From the NCBI GenBank assembly GCA_946886645.1, contig CAMPIY010000021.1, positions 1 through 13,445 on the forward strand: 13,445 nucleotides of DNA, read 5' to 3'. Both the position numbers and the translations under genes were made by a program. Positions within the stretch are counted from its first letter, which is position 1. Every line of letters starts with the position of its first letter. Below the pieces are notes generated by a model that was given only the letters and a program-made list of their open reading frames with translations, was not told the origin of the DNA and did not search any database. Positions 6,684-13,445 of this stretch are shown in pieces. Source of the stretch: an uncultured Sphingomonas sp. (lineage in GTDB: Bacteria; Pseudomonadota; Alphaproteobacteria; Sphingomonadales; Sphingomonadaceae).

Positions 6684-6743
6684 CTTAGGTTCACAAAGTT
6701 CATGGAGAACGGCGCGTTTTTGAGCCCGATTTGTGAACTTAAG
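6684..6743. repeat. Interrupted inverted repeat between the convergent acyP and purA genes
   Basis: The left arm 6684-6697 (CTTAGGTTCACAAA) and right arm 6730-6743 (TTTGTGAACTTAAG) are complementary over 14 bases with a single G-T (G-U in RNA) pair; the inner nine bases are perfect. The 32-base interior contains a smaller hairpin, GTTC (6698-6701) with GAAC (6707-6710). The arms sit between two convergent genes and carry no T tract directly behind them, so a simple intrinsic terminator is not the whole story. It could be a dispersed palindromic repeat of REP type, a protein binding site, or a factor-assisted bidirectional terminator. Confidence 0.7.
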
Positions 6744-6772
6744 GTTTCCGACAAATTTGAGTCGACGATGCG

Positions 6773-6799
6773 AAAGAGCCGTGCGGACGATGGCACGGC
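6773..6799 (-). terminator. Probable intrinsic terminator of purA
   Basis: Reading the minus strand downstream of the purA stop, GCCGTGC (6799-6793) pairs perfectly with GCACGGC (6784-6778) around an 8-base loop, and is followed by TCTTTC. A 7-base GC-rich stem with a modest T-rich tail, 25 bases behind the stop, fits a rho-independent terminator of medium strength. Confidence 0.5.
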
Positions 6800-6823
6800 C
6801 AAGGAGCTGTAGGACAGCGAAAA

Positions 6824-8113
6824 CTATGCGCTGAACGGGTCGCGCACCAGGATGGTGTCATCCCGCTGCGGGCTGGTGCTCACCAGCGCAACCGGGCAGC
6901 GGATCAGTTCTTCGATGCGGCGCACATATTTGACAGCTTGGGCCGGTAAGTCCGCCCACGACCGCGCACCCGCCGTCGTCCCGCTCCAGCCTTCCATTTC
7001 CTCGTAAATCGGTTCGACGCGGGCCTGGTCGGCGGCGTGGGGCGGCAGATAGTCGTAGGTCTCGTCGCCGATGCGATAGCCGGTGCAGATCTTCACCGTC
7101 TCCATCCCGTCGAGCACGTCGATCTTGGTCAGCGCGATTCCGGTGATGCCGCTGACAGCCGCAGACTGGCGTACCAGCACCGCGTCGAACCAGCCGCAAC
7201 GGCGCTGGCGGCCGGTGACGGTGCCGAACTCATGGCCACGCTCGCCCAGGTGCTGGCCGGTCTCGTCGTCGAGCTCGGTCGGGAAGGGGCCGGAGCCGAC
7301 GCGGGTTGTGTAGGCCTTGACGATGCCGAGCACGAAGCCCGCCGCCGACGGTCCCATGCCGGTGCCGCTGCCGGTCGTCCCTGCGACCGTATTGGACGAC
7401 GTCACAAAGGGATAGGTGCCGTGATCGACATCGAGCAGCACGCCCTGCGCGCCCTCGAACAGGATGCGGCGGCCGCGGCGCTTCGCCTCGTCGAGGTCGC
7501 GCCACACGGGGCGCGCATATTGGAGCACGAAGTCGGCGATGCCTTCGAGGTCGCGCCTCAATCGCTCCCGATCGACCGGCGGCTCGCCGAAGCCGGCTCG
7601 GAGGTGGTCGTGGTGGGCGCAGAGGCGGTCGAGCAGCGGGTCGAGGTCGTCGAGATGGGCGAGGTCGCAGACGCGGATCGCGCGGCGGCCGACCTTGTCC
7701 TCATAGGCCGGGCCGATGCCGCGCCGGGTCGTGCCGATCTTGCCCGCGCCCGACGCGTCTTCGCGCAGCGCGTCCAGGTCGCGGTGGATCGGTAGGATCA
7801 GCGGGCAGGTCTCGGCGATCATCAGCACGTCCGGCGTGATGGAGACGCCCTGCGCCGACAGCTTCTCGACCTCGGCCTTCAGCGCCCAGGGATCGAGCAC
7901 CACGCCGTTGCCGATCACCGACGGCGTTCCCGTTACGATGCCGGAGGGGAGCAGGGACAGCTTGTAGACATTGTCACCGACGACCAGCGTGTGGCCGGCG
8001 TTATGACCGCCCTGGAAGCGGACCACCATGTCGGCGCGGCTTGCCAGCCAGTCGACGATCTTCCCCTTGCCCTCGTCGCCCCACTGCGCGCCGATGACGG
8101 TGACGTTGCCCAC
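6824..8113 (-). CDS. purA: Adenylosuccinate synthetase, GTG start
   Basis: This enzyme makes adenylosuccinate from IMP, aspartate and GTP, the first committed step to AMP. The 429-residue length is typical. It has the N-terminal [11 protein letters not shown] loop with the catalytic D13, and Q-G-G-H-N-A-G-H-T with H41. Further in are [28 protein letters not shown] and [14 protein letters not shown], and then T-K-I-D-V-L-D-G. The GTG at 8113-8111 was chosen because it gives the family N-terminus (M-G-N-V-T-V-I-G) and has AAGGA eight bases upstream; the longer reading to 8272 adds unrelated residues. An ATG four bases upstream (8117) is out of frame. It is a single-gene unit, convergent with acyP. 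Confidence 0.97.
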   Translation of the reverse strand: MGNVTVIGAQWGDEGKGKIVDWLASRADMVVRFQGGHNAGHTLVVGDNVYKLSLLPSGIVTGTPSVIGNGVVLDPWALKAEVEKLSAQGVSITPDVLMIAETCPLILPIHRDLDALREDASGAGKIGTTRRGIGPAYEDKVGRRAIRVCDLAHLDDLDPLLDRLCAHHDHLRAGFGEPPVDRERLRRDLEGIADFVLQYARPVWRDLDEAKRRGRRILFEGAQGVLLDVDHGTYPFVTSSNTVAGTTGSGTGMGPSAAGFVLGIVKAYTTRVGSGPFPTELDDETGQHLGERGHEFGTVTGRQRRCGWFDAVLVRQSAAVSGITGIALTKIDVLDGMETVKICTGYRIGDETYDYLPPHAADQARVEPIYEEMEGWSGTTAGARSWADLPAQAVKYVRRIEELIRCPVALVSTSPQRDDTILVRDPFSA

Positions 8114-8242
8114 GCATGAATTCCTTGTTTTGCGGAGTACGCGCGCTCCTAGTCGGGAACCTGCGGCGCGTCCAGTTCGCAGGAAGGCTACGACGATTGA
8201 TCCTACGGATCGCCTTTTCCGCGGCCGTTGCTTCCATTCCGG

Positions 8243-8272
8243 ATTAGAAAGAGGGTTCTTGGTCTGTTCCAA
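8243..8272 (-). promoter_or_regulatory. Candidate purA promoter
   Basis: On the minus strand, TTGGAA (8272-8267) and TCTAAT (8248-8243) are 18 bases apart and could form -35 and -10 boxes about 130 bases upstream of the purA start. The match is moderate and no transcription start is known. The rest of 8114-8350 shows no gene that I can support. Confidence 0.25.
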
Positions 8273-8354
8273 TTGCGCTAGTTATTGGAAGGCAATGGTA
8301 GCGGCTGCGGCAAGATGGCTCGAATGATGGGTGCGATTTCTTGATGATTACGGA

Positions 8355-8391
8355 TTATTGGTACATATTGGACTATATTGTATTTCAATAT
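8355..8391 (+). promoter_or_regulatory. Probable ParD operator: phased half-sites before the toxin-antitoxin operon
   Basis: Three direct copies of (T/A)TATTG lie at 8355-8360, 8365-8370 and 8375-8380, exactly 10 bases apart. An inverted copy CAATAT at 8386-8391 makes ATATTG-N5-CAATAT with the last one. Ribbon-helix-helix antitoxins bind such helically phased half-sites cooperatively, so this is a likely autoregulatory operator. A weak promoter, TTGATG (8341-8346) with CATATT (8364-8369) at a 17-base spacing, would be covered by it. Confidence 0.55.
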
Positions 8392-8407
8392 CTCATGGAG
8401 AAATGCG

Positions 8408-8677
8408 ATGTCTAAGGACGGACGCGTGGTCACTGCCAATCTGCCGGATGACTTGGTTTCAAGGATGGATGAGGTCGCTGACCGCATCGATCGAAGCAAG
8501 AGCTGGATCGTGCGGGAAGCGGTAGCTGAATGGCTGGCGGAGGAACAGCGTCGCCATGAGCTGACACTGGAGGCGTTGAAGTCGGTGGACGAGGGCCGCA
8601 CCTACACTCAAGAAGAGGTCGAGAAGCACTTTGCGGCCAGGCGCAAGGCGCGATCGCGCGCGGCACACGCAGCGTGA
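8408..8677 (+). CDS. parD: ParD-type ribbon-helix-helix antitoxin (CopG family)
   Basis: The 89-residue protein begins with a ribbon-helix-helix DNA-binding domain (about 5-48). A beta strand V-V-T-A-N-L-P is followed by a helix with D-L-V-S-R-M-D-E-V-A and a second helix S-K-S-W-I-V-R-E-A-V-A-E-W-L. A charged C-terminal tail (Y-T-Q-E-E-V-E-K-H-F and an Arg/Lys-rich end) would wrap the toxin. The ATG at 8408 follows GGAG at a spacing of seven bases; the in-frame TTG at 8378 lies inside the operator and has no such site. Its stop overlaps the toxin start. It should neutralise the ParE-like product and repress the operon, probably through the phased sites upstream. Confidence 0.9.
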   Translation: MSKDGRVVTANLPDDLVSRMDEVADRIDRSKSWIVREAVAEWLAEEQRRHELTLEALKSVDEGRTYTQEEVEKHFAARRKARSRAAHAA

Positions 8678-8952
8678 TGATAAGGTGGTCGACCGAAGCG
8701 CGCGACGACGTCGATCGCCTTGCCGATTTCATTGCAGCCTACGATCTCAATCTTGCCTGTGAGGTCGAGCAAGAGCTGGAGCAAGCACCCAAGAAGCTGC
8801 TCGATTTTCCCCGTCGGGGCTCGCGGCTCAGCCAGTATGATCCGCGGGAGGTTCGTGAGTTCCGGGTTGGAAAATACCTGCTGCGCTATGAGCTGGCGGG
8901 AACCGATATCTTCGTCCTGAGATTCTTCCACGCGAGGGAGGATCGGTCTTAG
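8677..8952 (+). CDS. parE: RelE/ParE superfamily toxin
   Basis: The 91-residue protein has the ParE shape: an N-terminal strand I-R-W-S-T-E-A, an A-x-x-D-x-x-R-L-A-D-F-I helix, then R-R-G-S-R-L and R-E-V-R-E-F-R-V-G-K-Y-L-L-R-Y-E, and the end I-F-V-L-R-F-F-H-A-R-E-D-R. ParE members poison DNA gyrase, while RelE members cut mRNA. The pattern and the CopG-type partner favour ParE, but the target cannot be proven from sequence. The antitoxin TGA overlaps both possible starts, GTG at 8674 (GTGA) and ATG at 8677 (TGATG); I chose the ATG. The reading frame is complete, so the pair looks functional. No clear terminator follows within 100 bases. Confidence 0.9.
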   Translation: MIRWSTEARDDVDRLADFIAAYDLNLACEVEQELEQAPKKLLDFPRRGSRLSQYDPREVREFRVGKYLLRYELAGTDIFVLRFFHAREDRS

Positions 8953-9053
8953 TCCAAAGCTCCTGCGCACACGCCTCAACCAGATCGGGTCAGTCCCGGT
9001 TCAGCGCGCCTCCTATTGATTGAACCGCGTAGTGTCCAGCTTGGGAGGGCGAA

Positions 9054-10052
9054 ATGCGGTGGATCGTGATCGGGACGTTGGGTGTGGCGGCGCTTGGCGG
9101 AGTGGCGCTGGCCCAGCGCGAGCGGCTTCCGGCCGAATGCCGGCAGGAGATTGTGCAACTTTGCCGGGGCGCCGAGGGCGGTTTCCGCCAGTGCATCAGG
9201 ACCGCGATGCCGAAGCTCAGCGATCCGTGTCGCAAGGCGATCGGCGCGCGCGCGTCAGCCGCCAGTCCGCCGGCTCCAGGCACCGTCGAACATGCCTATG
9301 GCGCCGACGTCAGGCAGCGGGTCGACCTGGTCAAGCCCGAAGGCGTTGCGAAGGCGCCCGTGCTGCTGTTCATCCACGGCGGTGGGTGGTCGATCGGCGA
9401 CAAGAGCCATGCGGCGGGAAGCAAGGCCAAGTGGGCCAACGCACAGGGATGGGCCTTTGCCAGCGCCAATTACCGGCTGGTTCCGCAGGCGACGGTCGAG
9501 CAGCAGGCCGCCGATCTCGCCTCCGCCATCGCCTGGCTCCGAGCCAATGCAGCCAAGGAAGGCCTCGATCCCGACCGCATCGTGCTGATGGGCCATAGCG
9601 CCGGGGCGCACCTCGCCGCGCTGGTCGGGACCGATCCGCAATATCTGAAGGCCGCCGGCGTGCCGATGGAAGCGATCAAGGGCGTAGTGCTGCTCGACGG
9701 TGCGGGTTATGACATCGTCGAGCAGTCCGCCGCCCCGCGCAACCCGGTCAAATCGAGGTACGACGCCGCCTTCGGTGCGGACCCGAAGCGCCAGGCCGCG
9801 CTATCTCCGACCCTCCAAGCGGCCGCGCCCAACGTCGCGCGCTGGCTGATCCTGCCCATCGAAAGACGTCAGGACAGCCAGTCGCAATCGAAGGGGCTGG
9901 CGGATGCACTCAACCGGGCCGGCGCCAGCGCCACCGTCGTCGCGGTCCCCGGCGAAAGCCACGGGTCGCTCAACAAGGGGCTGGGGGAAGCGGGAGATTT
10001 CGCGACGGAGCAGTTGGAAGGTTTTTTGGCTGGCTTACAAGAAGTGAAATAG
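9054..10052 (+). CDS. Exported alpha/beta hydrolase (esterase/lipase type) with N-terminal Cys-rich motif
   Basis: The 332-residue product starts with a signal peptide (about 1-20, cut likely after A-L-A) and so acts in the periplasm or outside. Residues 24-64 hold four cysteines (29, 37, 47, 59) spaced like a GLG1-type Cys-rich repeat. An alpha/beta hydrolase domain follows, with the oxyanion loop H-G-G-G-W at 108-112, the nucleophile elbow G-H-S-A-G at 180-184 (S182) and H303 in G-E-S-H-G. D274 is the likely acid. This fits the hormone-sensitive-lipase-like/BD-FAE esterase group; the substrate is unknown. The start has an excellent ribosome binding site (GGGAGG, 7 bases before the ATG). It appears to be a lone gene between the toxin-antitoxin pair and the orphan gene. 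Confidence 0.9.
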   Translation: MRWIVIGTLGVAALGGVALAQRERLPAECRQEIVQLCRGAEGGFRQCIRTAMPKLSDPCRKAIGARASAASPPAPGTVEHAYGADVRQRVDLVKPEGVAKAPVLLFIHGGGWSIGDKSHAAGSKAKWANAQGWAFASANYRLVPQATVEQQAADLASAIAWLRANAAKEGLDPDRIVLMGHSAGAHLAALVGTDPQYLKAAGVPMEAIKGVVLLDGAGYDIVEQSAAPRNPVKSRYDAAFGADPKRQAALSPTLQAAAPNVARWLILPIERRQDSQSQSKGLADALNRAGASATVVAVPGESHGSLNKGLGEAGDFATEQLEGFLAGLQEVK

Positions 10053-10054
10053 GC

Positions 10055-10080
10055 GTATATATCTGTATACAAACGTACAC
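10055..10080 (+). repeat. Three 10-base phased hexamer repeats (GTAYAY) upstream of the orphan gene
   Basis: GTATAT (10055-10060), GTATAC (10065-10070) and GTACAC (10075-10080) lie exactly one helical turn apart. They end four bases before a -35-like TTGACG. The middle copy lies in the palindrome TGTATACA (10064-10071). The placement just upstream of a promoter, in an AT-rich spacer, suggests an operator, possibly for the product of the next gene, whose N-terminus looks like a ribbon-helix-helix. Confidence 0.5.
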
Positions 10081-10083
10081 AAC

Positions 10084-10112
10084 TTGACGTTCACATATTA
10101 CTATGCTTATAC
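10084..10112 (+). promoter_or_regulatory. Likely sigma-70 promoter of the orphan gene
   Basis: TTGACG (10084-10089) and TTATAC (10107-10112) are separated by 17 bases in an AT-rich stretch, about 40 bases before the ATG at 10153. The -35 box matches the consensus at five of six positions; the -10 box is weaker, and TATACA one base later is an alternative. Confidence 0.5.
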
Positions 10113-10118
10113 ACGCGC

Positions 10119-10136
10119 GTCGCCGCATGTGGCGAC
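10119..10136 (+). promoter_or_regulatory. Short inverted repeat in the leader of the orphan gene
   Basis: GTCGCC (10119-10124) and GGCGAC (10131-10136) are perfect complements around a 6-base spacer, between the candidate promoter and the AAGGAG ribosome binding site. It could be a leader hairpin or an operator near the transcription start. Confidence 0.4.
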
Positions 10137-10152
10137 TCGAAAGGAGAAAGCA

Positions 10153-10725
10153 ATGGTTGTGAATGTTCCAATTGATGATGATGTATTTTCGGGACTTAAG
10201 CGTCTGGCCGAGCCACTTGTGGACGATGTTAACTCGGTCCTCCGGCGACTTATTGCCGCGTACGAGTCAGCGGGCGGGGGGCAAGCCGGCGCGGCGCAGA
10301 AATCGACGGGTGGCTCGTCGTCGAGCGGGATCGTCGAATTTGACGCCGCGTCGCCGCCCGACTTGCTTCACACGACGCCGACAAAGATCACCTTGGCTGG
10401 CCGGTTGTTCAAACCGACCGAAACCTACTGGAATACGCTTCTAATCGAAGTGATCCGCGAAGCAGCCAAGAAGGTTCCGAAGGCGGATCTGACAAAGCTG
10501 ATTATCGTCAACCACGCGCCTGGCGAGCGCAACGACACTGGATTCCGCTACATTCCTGAAGCTGGCGTATCAGTTCAGGGTCAAGACTCGGACCGTTCGT
10601 GGAGCGCGATTCACCATATTGCCGCACAGACTGGTCTACCGGTCGAAGTTGAGTTTCGCTGGCAGCCCAATCCAAAGGCTGCATACCCGAACGGGCGCGG
10701 CCGATTCAGAGTAAACGTCAAGTGA
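10153..10725 (+). CDS. Uncharacterised protein, possible SeqA-N/ribbon-helix-helix-like N-terminus plus unknown C-terminal domain
   Basis: I do not recognise this 190-residue protein. Residues 1-37 (V-N-V-P-I-D-D-D-V-F, then D-D-V-N-S-V-L-R-R-L-I) look like the short strand-helix-helix of SeqA N-terminal or ribbon-helix-helix domains. Residues 38-59 are a Gly/Ser/Ala linker. Residues 60-190 form a compact mixed domain with G-R-L-F-K-P-T-E-T-Y-W near 82-92 and S-W-S-A-I-H-H-I near the end. That last part weakly recalls the SeqA DNA-binding region, but the match is far too thin to name it. The ATG at 10153 has AAGGAG at good spacing; the open frame back to 10084 runs through the promoter. The DNA is more AT-rich than its neighbours, it has its own promoter and terminator, and no partner gene is adjacent, so horizontal gain is plausible. 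A DNA-binding role is inference. Confidence 0.75.
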   Translation: MVVNVPIDDDVFSGLKRLAEPLVDDVNSVLRRLIAAYESAGGGQAGAAQKSTGGSSSSGIVEFDAASPPDLLHTTPTKITLAGRLFKPTETYWNTLLIEVIREAAKKVPKADLTKLIIVNHAPGERNDTGFRYIPEAGVSVQGQDSDRSWSAIHHIAAQTGLPVEVEFRWQPNPKAAYPNGRGRFRVNVK

Positions 10726-10738
10726 TTGGTCGATCATT

Positions 10739-10768
10739 GGGGGAGTTGGCGCCAACTCCCCCTTCTTC
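10739..10768 (+). terminator. Intrinsic terminator at a perfect 24-base palindrome, shared by convergent genes
   Basis: GGGGGAGTTGGC (10739-10750) is followed at once by its exact complement GCCAACTCCCCC (10751-10762), then TTCTTC on the plus strand. As RNA this gives a stem of about ten pairs with a small loop, 13 bases after the orphan gene stop. On the minus strand it lies 15 bases after the serA stop but has no T tract there, so it may still slow or stop serA transcription. Confidence 0.8.
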
Positions 10769-10777
10769 GAGCCGCCC

Positions 10778-12358
10778 TCAAAACCGCAGCGGCACCACGT
10801 CCCGAACTCCCTCAAGCCTCGCCAGTTTTGCGACCACCTCCATCGGCACATCCCCATCGACCGCAACCAGCGCGACCGCTTCGCCGAGCGCCTCGCGGCG
10901 GCCTAGGTTGAAGGTGGCGATGTTGATGCCGGCTTCGCCGAGTGCGGTGCCGAGCTTGCCGATGAAGCCGGGCGTATCGGTGTTGACGATGTAGATCATC
11001 GTGCCGGTCAATTCGCCCTCGATCTCGACGCCGAACAGCTCGACCAGGCGCGGGGCCTTGTTGCCGAACAAGGTGCCGGCGACCCGCATCGGGTCCTTTG
11101 ATGTGCCGACCTCGACCGCAACCAGCGTGTGATAATCGCCCTCGCGGTCGTGACGGACTTCCTTGACGTCCAGCCCGCGCTCCTTCGCCAGGAAGGGGGC
11201 GTTCACCATATTCACGGTCTGCGAATAGGTGCCCATCAGTCCGGCCAGAACCGCGCCGGTGATCGGTTTTTGGTTGAGCTGGGCGGCCGCGCCCTCGACC
11301 TCGACCGAGACCGAGCGAACATCCTCGCCGAGAATCTGCCCGACCAGCTTCCCGAGATCTTCCGCCAGCGCCATGTAGGGGCGGAGGCGCGGGGCTTCCT
11401 CGGCGCTCAGGCTCGGCATGTTGATGGCGTTGGTGACGCCGCCGAGCAGCAGGAAGTCGCTCATCTGCTCCGCGACCTGGATCGCGACATTCACCTGCGC
11501 CTCGTTGGTCGATGCGCCAAGATGGGGCGTGGAGATGAAATTCGGGGTGCCGAACAGGGGTGAGGCGGTGGCCGGCTCGGATTCGAACACATCCAAGGCC
11601 GCGCCTGCGACATGGCCGCTGTCGAGCGCCACCTTCAACGCTTGCTCGTCGATCAACCCGCCGCGCGCGCAGTTGATGATGCGGACGCCGGGCTTGGTCT
11701 TGGCCAGCGCCTCGCGGCTCAGGATTCCGCGCGTTTGGTCGGTTAGCGGAGTGTGCAGGGTGATGAAGTCGGCGCGCTTCAGAAGCTCGTCGAGCTCAAC
11801 CTTCTCGATGCCCAGCTCGACCGCACGCTCGGGTGTCAGGAAGGGATCGAAGGCCGCGACCTTCATTCGTAGCCCCAGCGCCCGCGTAGCGACGATCGAC
11901 CCGATATTGCCCGCGCCGATCAGGCCTAGCGTCTTGCCGGTCACTTCGACGCCCATGAAGCGGTTCTTCTCCCACTTGCCGGCCTGAGTCGAGGCGTCGG
12001 CCTCGGGCAGCTGGCGGGCGAGGGCGAACATCAGCGCGATGGCATGTTCGGCGGTGGTGATCGAATTGCCGAACGGCGTGTTCATGACGACCACGCCGCG
12101 CGCCGTGGCGGCGGGGATGTCGACATTGTCGACGCCGATTCCCGCGCGGCCGACGACCTTGAGGTTGGTCGCTGCTTCGAGCAGCGCCTTGGTGACCTTG
12201 GTCGAGGATCGGATCGCGAGGCCGTCATATTGGCCGATGATGGCCTTCAATTCGTCCGGCGTCTGGCCGCTAATTTCGTCGACCTCGATGCCGCGGTCGC
12301 GGAAAATGGCGGCGGCCTTGGGGTCCATCTTGTCAGAAATGAGGACGCGCACGGTCAT
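10778..12358 (-). CDS. serA: D-3-phosphoglycerate dehydrogenase (long form with ACT domain)
   Basis: This enzyme oxidises 3-phosphoglycerate to 3-phosphohydroxypyruvate with NAD+, the first step of serine synthesis. The 526-residue product is the long type: substrate-binding segment, Rossmann domain with G-x-G-x-x-G at 148-153, and catalytic R232 (N-C-A-R-G-G), E261 (E-S-E-P) and H279 (T-P-H-L-G). An intervening allosteric-substrate-binding domain follows (about 315-450), then a C-terminal ACT domain (about 453-526) that in relatives can sense serine. The ATG at 12358 overlaps the serC TGA (ATGA), which fixes the start; the longer reading to 12433 lies inside serC. It is the second gene of the serC-serA operon. 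Confidence 0.97.
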   Translation of the reverse strand: MTVRVLISDKMDPKAAAIFRDRGIEVDEISGQTPDELKAIIGQYDGLAIRSSTKVTKALLEAATNLKVVGRAGIGVDNVDIPAATARGVVVMNTPFGNSITTAEHAIALMFALARQLPEADASTQAGKWEKNRFMGVEVTGKTLGLIGAGNIGSIVATRALGLRMKVAAFDPFLTPERAVELGIEKVELDELLKRADFITLHTPLTDQTRGILSREALAKTKPGVRIINCARGGLIDEQALKVALDSGHVAGAALDVFESEPATASPLFGTPNFISTPHLGASTNEAQVNVAIQVAEQMSDFLLLGGVTNAINMPSLSAEEAPRLRPYMALAEDLGKLVGQILGEDVRSVSVEVEGAAAQLNQKPITGAVLAGLMGTYSQTVNMVNAPFLAKERGLDVKEVRHDREGDYHTLVAVEVGTSKDPMRVAGTLFGNKAPRLVELFGVEIEGELTGTMIYIVNTDTPGFIGKLGTALGEAGINIATFNLGRREALGEAVALVAVDGDVPMEVVAKLARLEGVRDVVPLRF

Positions 12359-13445
12359 TGCATTTGCTCCCATGCCCAGTCGAGCCACGGCCCGAGCGCC
12401 TCGATGTCGGCGGTGTCGACGGTCGCACCGCACCAGATGCGGAGGCCAGTCGGTGCGTCGCGGTAGCCGGCGATGTCATAGGCCGCGCCTTCCTGCTCGA
12501 GCAGCTTGGCGAAGCGTTTGATGAAGTCGGTGTCGGCGTCGTCGACTGTGAGGCAAACGCTGGTCTTCGAACGGGTCGCGGAGTCCTGCGCAAGATGGCC
12601 AAGCCAGTTGCGTCCTTCGACGATCCGGTCGAGCGCGGCGGCATTGGCTTCGGTCCGAGCGATCATGCCGTTGAGGCCGCCGATGCTTTTGGCCCATTCG
12701 AGTGCAACGATGGCATCCTCGACCGCCAGCATGGAGGGTGTGTTGATCGTCTCTCCGGTAAAAATGCCCTCTATCAATTTTCCCGATTTGGTAAGTCGAA
12801 ATATCTTCGGGAGCGGCCGGTCGGGGGTGAAATTCTCCAGCCGCTCGACGGCCCGCGGCCCTAGAATCAGGACGCCGTGCGCGCCTTCGCCGCCGAGCGC
12901 CTTTTGCCAGCTGAAGGTCGCGATATCGATTTTGTCCCACGGCAGGTCGTAGGCAAATACCGCACTGGTCGCATCGGCGAAGCTGAGGCCCTCGCGATCA
13001 TCGGCGATCCAGTCGCCGTCGGGGACGCGAACGCCGGAGGTCGTGCCGTTCCAGGTGAACAGCACATCGTTCGACCAATCGACCTGGCCAAGATCGGGAA
13101 GCTGCCCGTAATCTGCGCGAAGGACGGTCGGATCGAGTTTCAGCTGCTTGACTGCATCCGTCACCCAGCCTTCGCCGAAGCTTTCCCAGGCGAGCGTGGT
13201 GACCGGCCGAACACCCAGCATCGACCACATCGCCATCTCGAATGCGCCGGTGTCGGATGCGGGGACGATGCCGATGCGGTGCGTGTCGGGCAGCTCCAAG
13301 CACTCGCGCATCAGGTCGATGCAGAGCTTCAGCCGCTCCTTGCCGAGCGCGCTTCGATGCGACCGGCCGAGAATCCGAGTGTCGATTTGGTCGGGGCTCC
13401 AGCCCGGCGGCTTGGCGCAGGGACCGGAAGAAAAATACGGCCGCG
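12355..13445 (-). CDS. serC: Phosphoserine aminotransferase, 5' end cut by the window edge
   Basis: This PLP enzyme converts 3-phosphohydroxypyruvate and glutamate to phosphoserine and 2-oxoglutarate, the second step of serine synthesis. The frame stays open to the edge: 362 residues are visible, starting [15 protein letters not shown], which is the family N-terminus in alphaproteobacteria, so only a few residues are missing. Other landmarks are [30 protein letters not shown] and the PLP lysine in [14 protein letters not shown]. Methionine 13311 is internal and is not the start. The stop overlaps the serA start by four bases. The operon promoter lies beyond the window. Confidence 0.96.
   Translation of the reverse strand, partial: RPYFSSGPCAKPPGWSPDQIDTRILGRSHRSALGKERLKLCIDLMRECLELPDTHRIGIVPASDTGAFEMAMWSMLGVRPVTTLAWESFGEGWVTDAVKQLKLDPTVLRADYGQLPDLGQVDWSNDVLFTWNGTTSGVRVPDGDWIADDREGLSFADATSAVFAYDLPWDKIDIATFSWQKALGGEGAHGVLILGPRAVERLENFTPDRPLPKIFRLTKSGKLIEGIFTGETINTPSMLAVEDAIVALEWAKSIGGLNGMIARTEANAAALDRIVEGRNWLGHLAQDSATRSKTSVCLTVDDADTDFIKRFAKLLEQEGAAYDIAGYRDAPTGLRIWCGATVDTADIEALGPWLDWAWEQMQ

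Noticed and set aside
6689..6701. GTTC-N5-GTTC as a LexA (SOS) box
   Set aside because: The alphaproteobacterial LexA site is GTTC-N7-GTTC; the spacing is two bases short and the site lies at gene ends, not before a start.
8114..8272. Longer N-terminus for purA, and a 78-residue Arg-rich frame from 8237
   Set aside because: The first adds residues foreign to PurA; the second is a shadow without a ribosome binding site or recognisable domain.
8278..8601. Minus-strand frame of 107 codons over the toxin-antitoxin start
   Set aside because: It lies antisense to the clear ParD coding region and operator, with no recognisable protein pattern.
8953..9053. Possible terminator or small gene between parE and the hydrolase
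   Set aside because: Only a 4-base CGGG/CCCG stem was seen, without a T tract, and no open frame with a ribosome binding site; nothing can be supported.
11129..12864. Several long plus-strand frames opposite serA and serC
   Set aside because: They are antisense shadows of two conserved enzymes in GC-rich DNA and show no domain of their own.
1..13445. tRNA, rRNA, CRISPR, insertion sequences, riboswitches
   Set aside because: No cloverleaf, regular repeat-spacer unit, transposase or recognisable riboswitch core was found on reading either strand.

Overview
The window looks like a chromosomal segment of a GC-rich alphaproteobacterium, most likely a sphingomonad (Sphingomonadales). The grounds are the codon use, the sequence style of SerC, SerA, PurA, FabI and the ParD/ParE pair, and many 1- or 4-base stop/start overlaps inside operons. 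The assignment rests on protein resemblance alone. No rRNA, tRNA, CRISPR array or insertion sequence was seen.

Region 1 (1-3492, minus strand) reads from right to left as a tightly packed operon of six genes. It encodes a CDP-alcohol phosphatidyltransferase-like protein with altered catalytic motif residues, a PlsC-type acyltransferase, a CdsA-type CTP:phosphatidate cytidylyltransferase, a small VTT/YqaA-like membrane protein, pyridoxamine-phosphate oxidase (pdxH) and the start of a cation diffusion facilitator cut by the window edge. The first four genes are joined by 4-base stop/start overlaps. In principle they supply the steps acylation, CDP activation and head-group transfer, so they look like a self-contained cassette for a lipid whose identity is unknown. 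This is the best candidate in the window for an undescribed system.

Region 2 (3601-6674, plus strand) is divergent from region 1. It is an operon of a DnaJ/CbpA-type co-chaperone, a YihY/BrkB membrane protein, FabI enoyl-ACP reductase and an acylphosphatase, with gaps of 9, 3 and -1 bases. A striking interrupted inverted repeat (6684-6743) fills the convergent gap to purA (6824-8113, minus strand, GTG start).

Region 3 (about 8290-10765) looks accessory. It holds a ParD/ParE toxin-antitoxin pair behind an AT-rich operator with 10-base phased half-sites, and a secreted alpha/beta hydrolase with an N-terminal Cys-rich motif. It also holds an orphan two-part protein (possible SeqA-N/ribbon-helix-helix-like head, linker, unknown C-terminal domain) with its own promoter and a second set of 10-base phased repeats. 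A perfect 24-base palindrome closes this region.

Region 4 (10778-13445, minus strand) is the serine biosynthesis operon serC-serA, joined by an ATGA overlap. serC is missing its first few residues at the window edge. SerA and SerC carry out the first two steps from 3-phosphoglycerate to serine; SerC uses PLP, the cofactor that PdxH produces.
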